The position numbers and the translations under genes were made by a program. Below, piece after piece: positions 34,006-43,150 of a stretch of DNA of 64,000 bases; the stretch's first letter is position 1; every line of letters starts with the position of its first letter. A model generated the notes under the pieces. The model was given only the letters and a program-made list of their open reading frames with translations. It ran no database searches and was not told the origin of the DNA. Origin of the DNA: Pseudomonas huaxiensis (lineage in GTDB: Bacteria; Pseudomonadota; Gammaproteobacteria; Pseudomonadales; Pseudomonadaceae); contig NZ_QKVL01000015.1 of assembly GCF_003231275.1 (NCBI RefSeq), positions 1 to 64,000 on the forward strand. The letters are read 5' to 3'.

Positions 34006-34546
34006 AGTCGCCACCCCAGGTGCGATAGCCGGCGGTGTCGATATGAATCCGCCCTGACGGGTAACGCCCCAGGCCCATATTCCAGACCTTTCCATAGCGC
34101 TGCCAGAAACGGCACAACGCTTGCGGGTCGCTGCCCTTGGCCAGCAGCAGATCGACGGCGAAGGCGCGGGTGTGGGCACTGCCGACCGCGCCGCCGGCGC
34201 AACGGTTGAGTGCCGGGGCACGGTAGGCCGACACCACTTCATAGGGTCCGAGGATCCGTTCATCACTGAGCAGGTCCAGCAACCGCAAGGTGCTGCGTAC
34301 ATCTGGCCATTGCGCCGCGGGCGGCACCGCGAAAGGCTCGGCGCGGCACTGGCGCCAGTCGCTGGCCGAACGCAACAATTGATACAGCGGCACTACACCG
34401 TACAGGCGTGCATCCACCAGCATTTCGCGGAAGGGCCGGGTCTGATGGTCCGCCGTCCATTGGGCAAACAGGCTGAGATCGCGCTCGTCCGCCTGGGCCG
34501 CAGTGCTGATCAACAAGACCGTAATCGCCCGTTTCCATTCGTTCAT
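33953..34546 (-). CDS. Secreted M15-type peptidase-like protein
   Basis: This 197-residue protein has a signal peptide (MNEWKRAITVLLISTAAQA). A C-terminal fold resembles the peptidase M15 (D-Ala-D-Ala carboxypeptidase) group: YRAPALNRCAGG, then SAHTRAFAVDLLL with the HxxxxxxD metal pair, and RIHIDTAG with the third ligand region. A periplasmic murein peptidase role is likely but not proven. The start ATG 34546 has GAAGAGG upstream. The 3' end overlaps the DUF2834-like gene. It is divergent from the conserved secreted protein at 34630. Confidence 0.72.
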   Translation of the reverse strand: MNEWKRAITVLLISTAAQADERDLSLFAQWTADHQTRPFREMLVDARLYGVVPLYQLLRSASDWRQCRAEPFAVPPAAQWPDVRSTLRLLDLLSDERILGPYEVVSAYRAPALNRCAGGAVGSAHTRAFAVDLLLAKGSDPQALCRFWQRYGKVWNMGLGRYPSGRIHIDTAGYRTWGGDFSPDSSFCVRLANDETR

Positions 34547-34629
34547 CCGCCCTCTTCCCATGGCCACGGCAACTCCCCCAGTATGGCAATCCTCCCGATC
34601 GGAGGGAGAAACCTGACAAGGAGTTAAGC

Positions 34630-35781
34630 ATGCATAAGATTGCACCGATCGCTTTGGGCCTGATCGCTCTCGCCGCTGCCAGCCAGGCAGTGGCCGACAC
34701 CCGGGTGGAGTTGGGCAGCCAGGAGCGCGTGACCCGGCTGTTCGCCTACCCCAACAACTGCAGCGTGATCTGCTTTCGCGACTGGTCGCTGGAAAAGACC
34801 GTCGAGCACTACCTGACTCAGAGCGTGCAACGCGACGGCTACCCGGCCGCGACGGTGAAGGTACGGCGTGACAACGACAAGCTGCATGCCGAAATCGGCG
34901 GCGTCCCGGCGGACTACGGCAAGCCGCTGACCGCCCTGCTCGACACCGGCGAGCTGGCCTACAACGGTGCGAAAAAGCTCAACGCCGATGGTAAATGGGC
35001 TTATAGCTGGTACCTGTTCCTGCCGCTGGGCATGGCCCTGGAAAACCGCCGCAGCATCGAGCTGCTGCACTTCCCCCCGGATTATTCGCTGACCCAGGCC
35101 CAGGACTACCTACGCTCCAACACCACTGATCGCTGGGCCAGCCTGCTGACCTTCAACGGCATCCCCGCCACAGAAACCCCGGCTTACCAGACCATCGTCG
35201 ATATCGCCCCGATCGCCGCGCCGGCCAGCGCCGGCAAGGACCTGGAAGGCGTCTACAGCTACTTCCAGGACTACCAGGTGCGCATGGTCAAGGAAGTCAC
35301 CCGCACCCAGAGTGGTGCCTCGCTGCCGATGGTGGCCTTCGGCTCGCCGGTACGTACCTGGATCCAGCAGCAGTACGGCCCGACCCTGAAAGTGCTGGGC
35401 CTGGTGACCATCAGCCCGACGCCCGGACAGCAAGTGCCGGTGCTGGGCTCGAACCACCCGAGCGCGATCTGGTATGCAGCGGACCCGGCCAACAACGGTG
35501 GTGATCAGGACAAGGCCGATGCGGCAGGCCTGAAGATGATGGGCCAGGACCTCAGCGCCGCCTGCTGGCAGGCTGGCGTGGGCCGCAATCCGAACGCCGA
35601 CCCGCAGGCGACACTGAACGCCTGCACGCAGAAGTGGCAGGTGACCGCGAAGAAGCAGACGTGTGAATTGTTCTACCGGACCATTCGCGAGATGACGCCA
35701 GAACAGGCGAGCGCGAAGTGCAATACCGGCGCGGTGACGCGCAAGCTGCGCGAGTTGCAGAAGCCGGTCGAAGAAATCTGA
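34630..35781 (+). CDS. Conserved secreted protein of unknown function (PA4677-like position)
   Basis: This 383-residue protein has a clear signal peptide cut near SQAVADTR and no further membrane segment, so it is probably periplasmic. Six or more cysteines (for example NNCSVICF, SAACWQAG, LNACTQ, KKQTCELF, AKCNTG) may form disulfides. No known domain was recognised. AAGGAG lies about 7 bases before ATG 34630. The neighbourhood (carbonic anhydrase, rimI, holD, mksFEB) is the one seen in P. aeruginosa near PA4676-PA4686, where an uncharacterised gene occupies this place. Confidence 0.75.
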   Translation: MHKIAPIALGLIALAAASQAVADTRVELGSQERVTRLFAYPNNCSVICFRDWSLEKTVEHYLTQSVQRDGYPAATVKVRRDNDKLHAEIGGVPADYGKPLTALLDTGELAYNGAKKLNADGKWAYSWYLFLPLGMALENRRSIELLHFPPDYSLTQAQDYLRSNTTDRWASLLTFNGIPATETPAYQTIVDIAPIAAPASAGKDLEGVYSYFQDYQVRMVKEVTRTQSGASLPMVAFGSPVRTWIQQQYGPTLKVLGLVTISPTPGQQVPVLGSNHPSAIWYAADPANNGGDQDKADAAGLKMMGQDLSAACWQAGVGRNPNADPQATLNACTQKWQVTAKKQTCELFYRTIREMTPEQASAKCNTGAVTRKLRELQKPVEEI

Positions 35782-35794
35782 GGATAACCTGACC

Positions 35795-35862
35795 CTGTGG
35801 GAGCTGGCTTGCCAGCGATGTTGCCCGGACTGACGCCATCGCTGGCAAGCCAGCTCCCACAA
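35795..35862. repeat. REPIN between convergent genes
   Basis: TGTGGGAGCTGGCTTGCC and onward (35796-35820) is repeated exactly in inverse orientation at 35837-35861. It sits between the stop of the secreted protein and the carbonic anhydrase stop and could serve as a bidirectional terminator. Confidence 0.85.
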
Positions 35863-35887
35863 GGGACCATGTGGCTCCGAAACAGGT

Positions 35888-36526
35888 TTACTCCTGCGGT
35901 CGCAACCGATACTGCGGCGGCAACTGGTCAAGCCCGCTGATGGTCACGTCCAGACTCTTCCAGCGACCATCCTTGATACCGTAGATGCAGCCATGCACCG
36001 ACAGCTCCTGGCCGCGATGCCAAGCGTTCTGGACGATGGTGGTATGGCCGACGTTGGCCACTTGCTGGATCACGTTCAGCTCGCACAGCCGGTCCACCTG
36101 CTCTTCCTCGGTGGGCAGCTTCGACAGCTCGACGCGGTGCTCGTAATACAGGTCGCGGATCGAACGCAGCCAGCCGTCGATCAGGCCGAACTGGCGGTCC
36201 TGCATCGACGCCCGTACACCACCACAACCGTAGTGGCCGGTCACCAGAATATGCCGCACCTTGAGCACATCCACCGCGTACTGGATCACCGACAGGCAGT
36301 TCAGGTCAGTGTGCAGCACCACGTTGGCAACGTTGCGGTGGACGAACAGGTCGCCCGGCAGCATGCCGACGATCTCGTTGGCCGGAACCCGCGCATCCGA
36401 GCAGCCGATCCAGAGGAATTCAGGCGTCTGCTGGTTCGCCAGCTTGGCGAAGAAATCAGGGTCCTTCTGGGTGATGCTGTCCGCCCAACGCGCATTGTTA
36501 TCGATCAGTTCTTGCAGGTCGTGCAT
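35888..36526 (-). CDS. can: Beta-class carbonic anhydrase
   Basis: This 212-residue cytosolic enzyme interconverts CO2 and bicarbonate. The zinc ligands are Cys42, His98 and Cys101 with the Asp44-Arg46 dyad (CSDARVP; GHYGCGG), the same numbering as E. coli Can. ATG 36526 is preferred, with GAGG about 8 bases upstream; a TTG at 36532 is also in frame. A REPIN lies at the 3' side. The position next to rimI and holD matches the P. aeruginosa PA4676 locus. Confidence 0.95.
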   Translation of the reverse strand: MHDLQELIDNNARWADSITQKDPDFFAKLANQQTPEFLWIGCSDARVPANEIVGMLPGDLFVHRNVANVVLHTDLNCLSVIQYAVDVLKVRHILVTGHYGCGGVRASMQDRQFGLIDGWLRSIRDLYYEHRVELSKLPTEEEQVDRLCELNVIQQVANVGHTTIVQNAWHRGQELSVHGCIYGIKDGRWKSLDVTISGLDQLPPQYRLRPQE

Positions 36527-36591
36527 GTTCAAGCCTCACGGAAATGATGCCTTGTTATGACAGGCCGCGACCCGAGCGGGTCACGCGCCCT

Positions 36592-37044
36592 TTATTCGAT
36601 GAGGGTGCAGGCCATCACCAGCGCATCTTCGCGGCCACCCGGCGCCGGGTAGTAATCGCGGCGCCGACCCACTTCGTTGAAACCATAGCGCTCATACAAG
36701 CGGTAGGCCGACTGGTTGCTGGCGCGGACTTCAAGGAAGCACTCACGACCGTTCGACTCATAGGCGCGCTTCATCAACTGTTCCAGCAGCGCCAGGCCCA
36801 GGCCGCGGCCCTGGCTCTCCGGCTTGACGGTGATGTTGAGCAGGTGCGCCTCGTCGATGATCACATTGATCACGCCATGACCGACCTGTTGCTCACCTTC
36901 GAACATCAACCAGACTTCATAGCTTTTCAGCGCGTCGAGGAAGATCCCGCGGGTCCAGGGGTGACTGAAGGCGGCGTATTCGATCTTCAGTACGCTATCC
37001 AGATCCGCCTCGGTCATCCGACGGAAGCTGAGGGTGTCACTCAT
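36592..37044 (-). CDS. rimI: Ribosomal-protein-alanine N-acetyltransferase RimI
   Basis: This 150-residue GNAT enzyme acetylates the N-terminal alanine of ribosomal protein S18. The acetyl-CoA pyrophosphate loop is PESQGRGLGLALLEQL (Q/RxxGxG/A), preceded by LLNITVKPE. The C-terminal SAYRLYERYGFNEVGRRRDY contains the conserved Tyr and the RRxYY block. It overlaps the 3' end of holD by 8 bp, the same holD-rimI arrangement as in E. coli. Confidence 0.95.
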   Translation of the reverse strand: MSDTLSFRRMTEADLDSVLKIEYAAFSHPWTRGIFLDALKSYEVWLMFEGEQQVGHGVINVIIDEAHLLNITVKPESQGRGLGLALLEQLMKRAYESNGRECFLEVRASNQSAYRLYERYGFNEVGRRRDYYPAPGGREDALVMACTLIE

Positions 37045-37849
37045 TGTGCGGTTTCCAGCGCGCCATCAGCCGGCGCATGGCTTTCCAGACGTCCGCCTTG
37101 CGCGGCGGCTCGTCCATCAACAATTCAAGGGACGGCAGCCCCCAGGCAGTGCCCAGGCCTTGCACCGCCCATTCACGGGTATAAGACGCTTCGTCGCCTT
37201 CGCCGGCAAAGCGGATGGCCGGCAGGCCGATCAACCACAGACAGGCGCACGGCACCTCTTCGAGCCGGGCCTGAATGAAGCCCTGGACGAAGTCCCGTGC
37301 GGCATCCGGGCCCTGGTCGAGGCTGCCGCGCACCAGCAGCGGCCAGCGCACCGGCTCGCCGACGATCTGCGGGCTGTCGGGAAGGCCGGCGGCACGCAGC
37401 ATGTCTTTGAGCAGCAGGTAGGACGGATCGCGACTCTGGAAGGCCTCGCCAGTTGCCAGTTCGACCAGCAGCAGGCAGTTGCCGGCACGCAGCAACTGCA
37501 AGGCGAAACGCGGTGGCGGCACGACCACGGCCTTGACCGGCGCGGGCGCGTCTTCCGGCGTCTCGACCGGTTTGACAGTCGCCTTGGCGGTGACGCTCGG
37601 GCGGGGAATCTCGATTTTCGGCCGCTCTGCCGGCTTCACCACGGGCTTAACAACAGACTGGGCAACAGCGGGAACTGCCCGGGCCGGCACTTCCGGTGGC
37701 AGTTCCTCGACCAGCGGCTCGAGCGGCAACAGCAGCTCCGGGCGCGACGGCGCGGCGAACGGCAGTTCGGCACGCGGCAGCCAGTGCACCACTTGCATGG
37801 CGTTCAGGTAAGCGCGGCGGCGGGACTCGGTCAGCAAGGAAGCGGCCAT
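37037..37849 (-). CDS. holD: Probable DNA polymerase III psi subunit HolD (divergent Pseudomonas type)
   Basis: This is a 270-residue protein. A short N-terminal region (RRRAYLNAMQVVHWLPR) resembles the psi N-terminus that contacts the clamp-loader. A long Pro/Val/Lys-rich linker follows (about residues 35-125), then a folded C-terminal domain (ALQLLRAGNCLLLVE onward; WPLLVRGSLDQGPDA) that would bind chi. It is about twice the E. coli HolD length (137), as expected for the cryptic pseudomonad psi subunit. Overlap with rimI supports the call. ATG 37849 is used; an in-frame ATG at 37873 is equally possible, and neither has a ribosome site. It could instead be an uncharacterised protein. Confidence 0.6.
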   Translation of the reverse strand: MAASLLTESRRRAYLNAMQVVHWLPRAELPFAAPSRPELLLPLEPLVEELPPEVPARAVPAVAQSVVKPVVKPAERPKIEIPRPSVTAKATVKPVETPEDAPAPVKAVVVPPPRFALQLLRAGNCLLLVELATGEAFQSRDPSYLLLKDMLRAAGLPDSPQIVGEPVRWPLLVRGSLDQGPDAARDFVQGFIQARLEEVPCACLWLIGLPAIRFAGEGDEASYTREWAVQGLGTAWGLPSLELLMDEPPRKADVWKAMRRLMARWKPHNE

Positions 37850-38013
37850 CTGTGGATAAGTCAGGGCGCACATTCTAACGCCGTTGCGCGCCGGGCGCCG
37901 CAGTCGATCGGCGGAAAAACGCCGGACACCCCCTGCAAACGATCAAGGGTGAAGCCAATCCCCCCCAATGCAGTACAATCGGCGCTTTTATTTGGCAGCG
38001 AGTCGAACCGCCA

Positions 38014-39291
38014 ATGATCGAACCCAAGCGCGTCCTGCGCGCCCTGGCTGAACACTGGAACCTGTTGGAACCGCTGTGCGAGCGGTTCGACGGAGGTACC
38101 CTCAGTCTGGGCGAACTGCGCCAGCAACTGGCTGCCCAGCAGCTTGAAAGCACGGTCCAGGACATCACCAACCTGCTCGACGTATGGATCCGCCTGGACA
38201 TTCTGGTCCCGGTGGCGAAAAGCCCCAACCGCTTCGAGCTGAACGCCCAGATCCACGATTTCCTCGCCTACCTGCGGCGCGAACACCGCCTCGGCCTGTG
38301 CCTGGAAATCGAAGCCTACCTGCGCCACCTCGAGCGCCTGGCCGGGCATATCCAGGATGCCTTCGACATCCGCGACGGCCACGACCTGGCCCGCCAGTTA
38401 CGCCTGCTGGACATGCGCGTGCGCGATGTCCTGAAGAAGCTCGACAACGACGAGCAGGCATTGGTCGGGGTGGCCGAGCGGGCCAAGACCAGCGACCGCC
38501 AGATTCCCCTGCGCCAGCGCTATGCCGAGGTACTGGCAACCTGGGACGAGTACGTCGAGCCGATGATCCAGTTGGTCAATGCCGACGGCGCCTTCGAACA
38601 AGGCGTGCGCAAGGTCGAGACCGTGCTGCTGCGCCTGCTCAGCGAGCAGGCCCGGCTCGGGCAACTGGTGGACGACGACATGCTGCTGCGTACCCACGCG
38701 CGCATCCTCGAAATGCAGACCAGTGCCCAGTTGACCCTGCGCCACGCCCGCGAACTGCTGCTGCCACTGCGCGAAGAAGCGCGCCGGCACAACGCCGTGA
38801 CCCGCGGCGCCGCCCTGGCCCTGTCGGTGATCCGCCGCAAAGGCATCGACGCCGTACCACAGGCGGCCATGCCGCTGTTCACCCGGCCGCAGAGCACCTT
38901 TCTCGGCAGTGCCAGCCAGGTCGAGGCCTACGTCTACGCCCTGGCCCGTTTCGAACCCAAGCCGGCGCAGTTCCCCAAGGCGCACAAGAGCCACAAGGGC
39001 GAGCCGACCCGGGCCCCGCGCACGGTCAAGGAAATGCTCGAACGCTGCGAAGACGCCCTGCCGCTGCCGGACCTGATGGTCTGGCTGCTGGAGCAGGAAC
39101 CCGAAGGCGCCACCGACGAGCTGCTCTACTGGTTCTCGCGCCTCTCGCGGGAAAAACGCTTCGCCCGCGAACGCCTCGACCGCCGTGACTACACCACCCG
39201 CGAACACCTGGTCAGCCTGCGCTCCTTCGCCCTGACATCCAGCCGCGAAACTTCGCCAGAGCCTACAGCGAGCCCTACCCATGCATCTTGA
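38014..39291 (+). CDS. mksF: MksF, kleisin subunit of the MksBEF condensin
   Basis: This 425-residue MukF-like kleisin has an N-terminal winged-helix region (LRALAEHWNLLEPLCERFDG) and a helical middle with heptad patterns (RQLRLLDMRVRDVLKKLDND). The C-terminal region should close the MksB ring at its head (LLYWFSRLSREKRFARERL). It is the first gene of the mksF-mksE-mksB operon, the same order as mukFEB. Its stop overlaps the mksE start by 11 bp. In P. aeruginosa MksBEF takes part in chromosome organisation alongside SMC. The gene lies divergent from holD-rimI. Confidence 0.9.
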   Translation: MIEPKRVLRALAEHWNLLEPLCERFDGGTLSLGELRQQLAAQQLESTVQDITNLLDVWIRLDILVPVAKSPNRFELNAQIHDFLAYLRREHRLGLCLEIEAYLRHLERLAGHIQDAFDIRDGHDLARQLRLLDMRVRDVLKKLDNDEQALVGVAERAKTSDRQIPLRQRYAEVLATWDEYVEPMIQLVNADGAFEQGVRKVETVLLRLLSEQARLGQLVDDDMLLRTHARILEMQTSAQLTLRHARELLLPLREEARRHNAVTRGAALALSVIRRKGIDAVPQAAMPLFTRPQSTFLGSASQVEAYVYALARFEPKPAQFPKAHKSHKGEPTRAPRTVKEMLERCEDALPLPDLMVWLLEQEPEGATDELLYWFSRLSREKRFARERLDRRDYTTREHLVSLRSFALTSSRETSPEPTASPTHAS

Positions 39292-39982
39292 TCTTTCCGA
39301 ACTGTCCCAGCTCGCACCGATCTTCCGCGAGCTGTTCAAGGGCTTCCACATCAGCCGGCGCGACCCGGAGCTGTACACCCAACTGTCGAACTTCCAGGAC
39401 CAGTACCGCGGCCTGTTCAAGGCCCTGGGCTACGAGCTGGTCTGCGATACCCGCGGCTTCTACTACTTCGTCCCCGAGCTGGCTGCCGCGCAGGTCAACA
39501 AGACCGCGCAGCGCCTGTCGCTGTTCACCTTCATCCTGGTGGAGCACCTGGCCGACCAGGGCCGCGACCCGATGTCGGTGCTCGACGGCGGCAGCCTCGG
39601 CCGCGACGAACTGCCCTCGCTGCTGGACAAGTACCGCGACCTGTTCCTCCAGGCCGAAGTACAGACCCCCGACGAGTTGGAAGAAAAGATCATGCGCCGC
39701 ATGACCCAGCTCGGCTTCGCCCACGAAGAAAACGGCATCTACCGCTTCCTGCCACCGATGCACCGCTTCCTCGATGTCTGCCTGTCGGTCCAGCAGGACC
39801 GCGACCTGGCCGCCAGCCTGCACAGCAACCTGCCGCTGCCCACGCCCGTACTGGTGGAAGAAGAAAGCCCCGAACAACTCAACAGCACCGACGACCCGCT
39901 CGATCTGGCGCCGTTCGAAGAAAGCGAAGAAGACGCCCTGGCCCGGGCCATCGCCGAAGAGCAACAGGAGATTGACGCATGA
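39281..39982 (+). CDS. mksE: MksE, accessory winged-helix subunit of the MksBEF condensin
   Basis: This 233-residue protein is of the MukE/MksE family with tandem winged-helix folds (ELFKGFHISRRDPELYTQLS; LDKYRDLFLQAEVQTPDELE; RRMTQLGFAHEENGIYRFLP). The C-terminus is strongly acidic (PFEESEEDALARAIAEEQQE). The acidic tail and short linkers should bind MksF. Overlap with mksF (11 bp) and with mksB (ATGA) indicates coupled translation and fixed stoichiometry. Confidence 0.9.
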   Translation: MHLDLSELSQLAPIFRELFKGFHISRRDPELYTQLSNFQDQYRGLFKALGYELVCDTRGFYYFVPELAAAQVNKTAQRLSLFTFILVEHLADQGRDPMSVLDGGSLGRDELPSLLDKYRDLFLQAEVQTPDELEEKIMRRMTQLGFAHEENGIYRFLPPMHRFLDVCLSVQQDRDLAASLHSNLPLPTPVLVEEESPEQLNSTDDPLDLAPFEESEEDALARAIAEEQQEIDA

Positions 39983-42810
39983 GCCAGGAACGCTACGGCA
40001 TCCGCCGCTTCGCATTGCTCAACACCGCCGGCTACAGCCTCGGCCTGTTCCCGCTGGAACACCCGCTGTCGGTTTACGGCGCGAACAACCTCGGCAAGAG
40101 CGCCTCGATCAACGCCCTGCAATTCCCGATTCTGGCGCGCATGTCGGACATGAGCTTCGGCAAATACAGCCTGGAGCAATCGCGACGCTTCTACTTTGCC
40201 AGCGACACCAGCTACATCCTCTGCGAAGTGAACCTGCCCCACGGCCCGCACGTGATCGGCGTGGTCGGCCGCGGCCCGGGCGGCGGCTTCGGCCACCAGT
40301 TCTTCGCCTACGCCGGCGAGCTGGACCTGGCCCACTACCAGCGCAACGACACCTGCCTGCGCCAGAAAGAGCTGTTCGCCAACCTCGAGCGCAACGGCCT
40401 GAAAGCCTATGAACTCAAGCCTGACGAACTGCGTCGGCTGCTGGTCGGCGGACATACCTCGATTCCGCTGGACCTGACCCTGATACCGCTGCGCTCCACC
40501 AGCGAGCAGAGCCTGAAGACCTTCCGCGCACTGTTCATCAACCTGCTGCACATGCGCGAGATCACCGCGGCCAAGCTCAAGCAACTGTTCCTCGACGCCT
40601 TCGAGCACAGCCTGCGCTCCGGCAGCGTCGACTATATCGCCGCGTGCGAAGAAGCCTTCCGCGACGTCCGCCGCATGGAGCAGGACTACAACTCGCTCGT
40701 CGCCGCCGGCCCGCTGGTCGAGGCCCTGGCCAACGGCGTGGCGCAGCGCGACATCCTGCGCGGCAAGCTGCATCGCCTGTCGCCGCTGCTCGATTCGCTG
40801 TTGGGCACCTGGCAGGATTACTCCGGCGCCCGCAAGGAAGAACTGGTCATCCAGGCCGAACACTACCGTGGCGAGCAGGACGCACTGCAGAACGACCAGC
40901 GCAGCGGCACCCAGGAGCTGATGCGCCTGGAGCGTGAAATCAGCGGCATTCAGCGCTGGCTTGGCGAACTGTCGGTGCTGAAGAACCGCTTCGCCCTGGT
41001 GGACGACGTGAAAGTGCTGGAACAGCAACTGCTGGCCGCCAAGGATGCCCACGACGAACTGGCCGGCGCCCTGGCGCAATCCCGTCAGTTCAGCGCCGAA
41101 GACCTCGAAGAGCGTCTGCGGGATCTGGAAAAACGCCTGAAGTCGGTGAAACAGCAACTCGATCACGCCGACAACAACAGCTACGCCCGTCTGCGCGAAG
41201 AGTTCTCGCAACAGGACGTCGAGCGCCTGATGCGCCTGTTCAACGGCGCGCTGTTCAGCCTGCCGCTGGGCGAGCGCGGCATCGAGCTGGATGACAGCGA
41301 CGTCTGGGTCAAGTCACTGGAAGCGGTACTGGACGGCTTCAAGGGCGAGCGCTTCGAAGTGCCCGGCCTGTCCATCGACCTGTCCCATATCGAGCCGCCC
41401 GCCCTGCAGGCTCTGGCCGACCGCGCCGCGCTGCGCGACCAGAAGGAGCGCCTGGAAAAGGAGCTCAAGCAGCTCAAGACCCAGCAGTCGGTGACCGCCG
41501 ACCGCGCCGCGAGCAAGACCCAGACCGAAGCCCTGTACCAACAGGTGCTGGACGCGCAGAAAGCACTGGAAGACTTCCGCCGCACCCAGACCCTGAGCGT
41601 CGAAGAAGGCGACAAGCTGGAGCAACTGGCACAACTGGAAGCCGCCCAGGACGAACTCAAGCGCTCCAGCGACGCCTTCACCGAACGCGTCCAGCAACTG
41701 TCCGCCAAGCTGCAACTGGTCGGCCGGCAGATCGCCGACATGGAAGCCAAGCAGCGCACCCTCGACGACGCCCTGCGCCGCCGCCAACTGCTGCCGTCAG
41801 ACCTGCCGTTCGGCACGCCGTTCATGGAGCCGGTGGACGACTCGATGGACAACCTGCTGCCGCTGCTCAACGACTATCAGGACAGCTGGCAGGGCCTGCT
41901 GCGAGTCGACAACCAGATCGAAGCGCTGTACGCCCAGGTACGCCTCAAGGGCGTGGCCAAGTTCGACAGCGAAGACGATATGGAGCGCCGCCTGCAACTG
42001 CTGATCAACGCCTACGCGCACCGTACCGACGAAGCGCTGACCTTGGGCAAGGCACGCCGCGCTGCGGTCACCGACATCGCCCGGACCTTGCGCAACATCC
42101 GCAGCGACTACGACAGCCTCGAGCATCAACTGGCGCTGTTCAACCGCGAGATCAACCGCCGTCAGGTCTCCAACCTGCAGAGCTTCCGCATCGTCCTCGC
42201 GCCGAACAAGGAAGCCCTCAAGCACATCGACCAGATCATCCACAGCGCCGGCCAGTACGAGGAAGGCGAGACCCTGTCGGTGTTCGACCTGAGCCAGAGT
42301 GCCGAGCAGGACAACAAGAACGAGGAAGCCAAGGAGTATCTGGCCCGCCTTGTTGCGGCGAACCACAACCAGCTTGGCCTCAAGGACCTGTTCGAACTCG
42401 CGTTCGAGATCACCAAGGTCAACGGCCAGCCGGTCATCCACACCGACATCGACGGCGCCGCCTCCAACGGCACCACGATGACCATCAAGGCGCTGACCAA
42501 CATGTACTTGTTGCTGCACCTGATGGACCGCGACCTCGCCGGCCGCGTGCGCCTGCCGTACTACCTCGACGAGGCCGCAGACATCGACGAACGCAACCAG
42601 GCCGCCCTGCTGGAAACCAGCCTGCAACTGGGCTTCGTACCAATCCTGGCGAGCGTGAAGCCGCAGGTGTCGGCACACGTGGCGATCGATCTGGAAGGCG
42701 GTAGCGGGCCGAACGGCATCTACATCGACGAGTCGGACTGGAAGTACATCAGCCGGCTGGATGTGGTTAAGGCGGTGGTGCGGGAAGAAGAGGAAGAGGC
42801 TTCGGTCTGA
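39979..42810 (+). CDS. mksB: MksB, SMC-like ATPase subunit of the MksBEF condensin
   Basis: This 943-residue ATPase has the Walker A motif at residues 34-41 (GANNLGKS). Two long coiled-coil blocks, at about 290-420 and 480-620, are rich in Glu, Gln, Leu and Arg heptads. The C-terminal head carries Walker B LDEAADID near residue 863. It is shorter than MukB (about 1480) because the coiled-coil arm is short, as in other MksB. No mksG-like gene follows: the next 850 bp hold only a Fic remnant, repeats and hairpins. This points to chromosome organisation rather than a Wadjet-type plasmid-defence operon. Confidence 0.92.
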   Translation: MSQERYGIRRFALLNTAGYSLGLFPLEHPLSVYGANNLGKSASINALQFPILARMSDMSFGKYSLEQSRRFYFASDTSYILCEVNLPHGPHVIGVVGRGPGGGFGHQFFAYAGELDLAHYQRNDTCLRQKELFANLERNGLKAYELKPDELRRLLVGGHTSIPLDLTLIPLRSTSEQSLKTFRALFINLLHMREITAAKLKQLFLDAFEHSLRSGSVDYIAACEEAFRDVRRMEQDYNSLVAAGPLVEALANGVAQRDILRGKLHRLSPLLDSLLGTWQDYSGARKEELVIQAEHYRGEQDALQNDQRSGTQELMRLEREISGIQRWLGELSVLKNRFALVDDVKVLEQQLLAAKDAHDELAGALAQSRQFSAEDLEERLRDLEKRLKSVKQQLDHADNNSYARLREEFSQQDVERLMRLFNGALFSLPLGERGIELDDSDVWVKSLEAVLDGFKGERFEVPGLSIDLSHIEPPALQALADRAALRDQKERLEKELKQLKTQQSVTADRAASKTQTEALYQQVLDAQKALEDFRRTQTLSVEEGDKLEQLAQLEAAQDELKRSSDAFTERVQQLSAKLQLVGRQIADMEAKQRTLDDALRRRQLLPSDLPFGTPFMEPVDDSMDNLLPLLNDYQDSWQGLLRVDNQIEALYAQVRLKGVAKFDSEDDMERRLQLLINAYAHRTDEALTLGKARRAAVTDIARTLRNIRSDYDSLEHQLALFNREINRRQVSNLQSFRIVLAPNKEALKHIDQIIHSAGQYEEGETLSVFDLSQSAEQDNKNEEAKEYLARLVAANHNQLGLKDLFELAFEITKVNGQPVIHTDIDGAASNGTTMTIKALTNMYLLLHLMDRDLAGRVRLPYYLDEAADIDERNQAALLETSLQLGFVPILASVKPQVSAHVAIDLEGGSGPNGIYIDESDWKYISRLDVVKAVVREEEEEASV

Positions 42811-42814
42811 CAGC

Positions 42815-42837
42815 ATGGGGCCTTTATTGAGCCCCAT
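42815..42837 (+). terminator. Hairpin after mksB
   Basis: ATGGGGC (42815-42821) and GCCCCAT (42831-42837) pair around a 9-base loop, 4 bases after the stop. A second hairpin, TGCCCGG/CCGGGCA (42849-42872), follows. No long T tract is present, so termination is plausible but not certain. Confidence 0.5.
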
Positions 42838-42939
42838 AGTTGCCAGGATGCCCGGGCGTATTCGGCCGGGCACGATCCTTCCTCGGCCAGAGATGGGTTG
42901 CTGCCTGCCGATAGATAGCCTGCGGGGGTCATTGAGGCA

Positions 42940-43140
42940 GGAAGGAAAATTAGCGTTTTGAGATACAAGATCTGTTTTATTAACGATTTTGATCAGGGAT
43001 TAGCGTTTTTCGGGCGGACCAGGCAGCCCGCATCCAACCATTTGCCCACGTCATCGCCCACCACTGCGGCCATATCCAGACAGGGGCATCTACACAACTT
43101 CTGGTCATGTAGTGGCCGCCATGTGCTAGTCCACACGTCT
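42940..43140. other. AT-richer intergenic stretch with an 11-base direct repeat
   Basis: ATTAGCGTTTT occurs at 42949-42959 and 43009-43019. This part is more AT-rich than its surroundings and has no recognisable gene. It lies between the mksB hairpins and the REPIN-like element and may be a remnant of lost sequence. Confidence 0.35.
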
Positions 43141-43150
43141 TCAGCCCCTA

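Noticed and set aside
38014-42810. Wadjet-type plasmid defence operon
   Set aside because: No MksG/JetD nuclease gene follows and the subunits match the chromosomal MksFEB trio.
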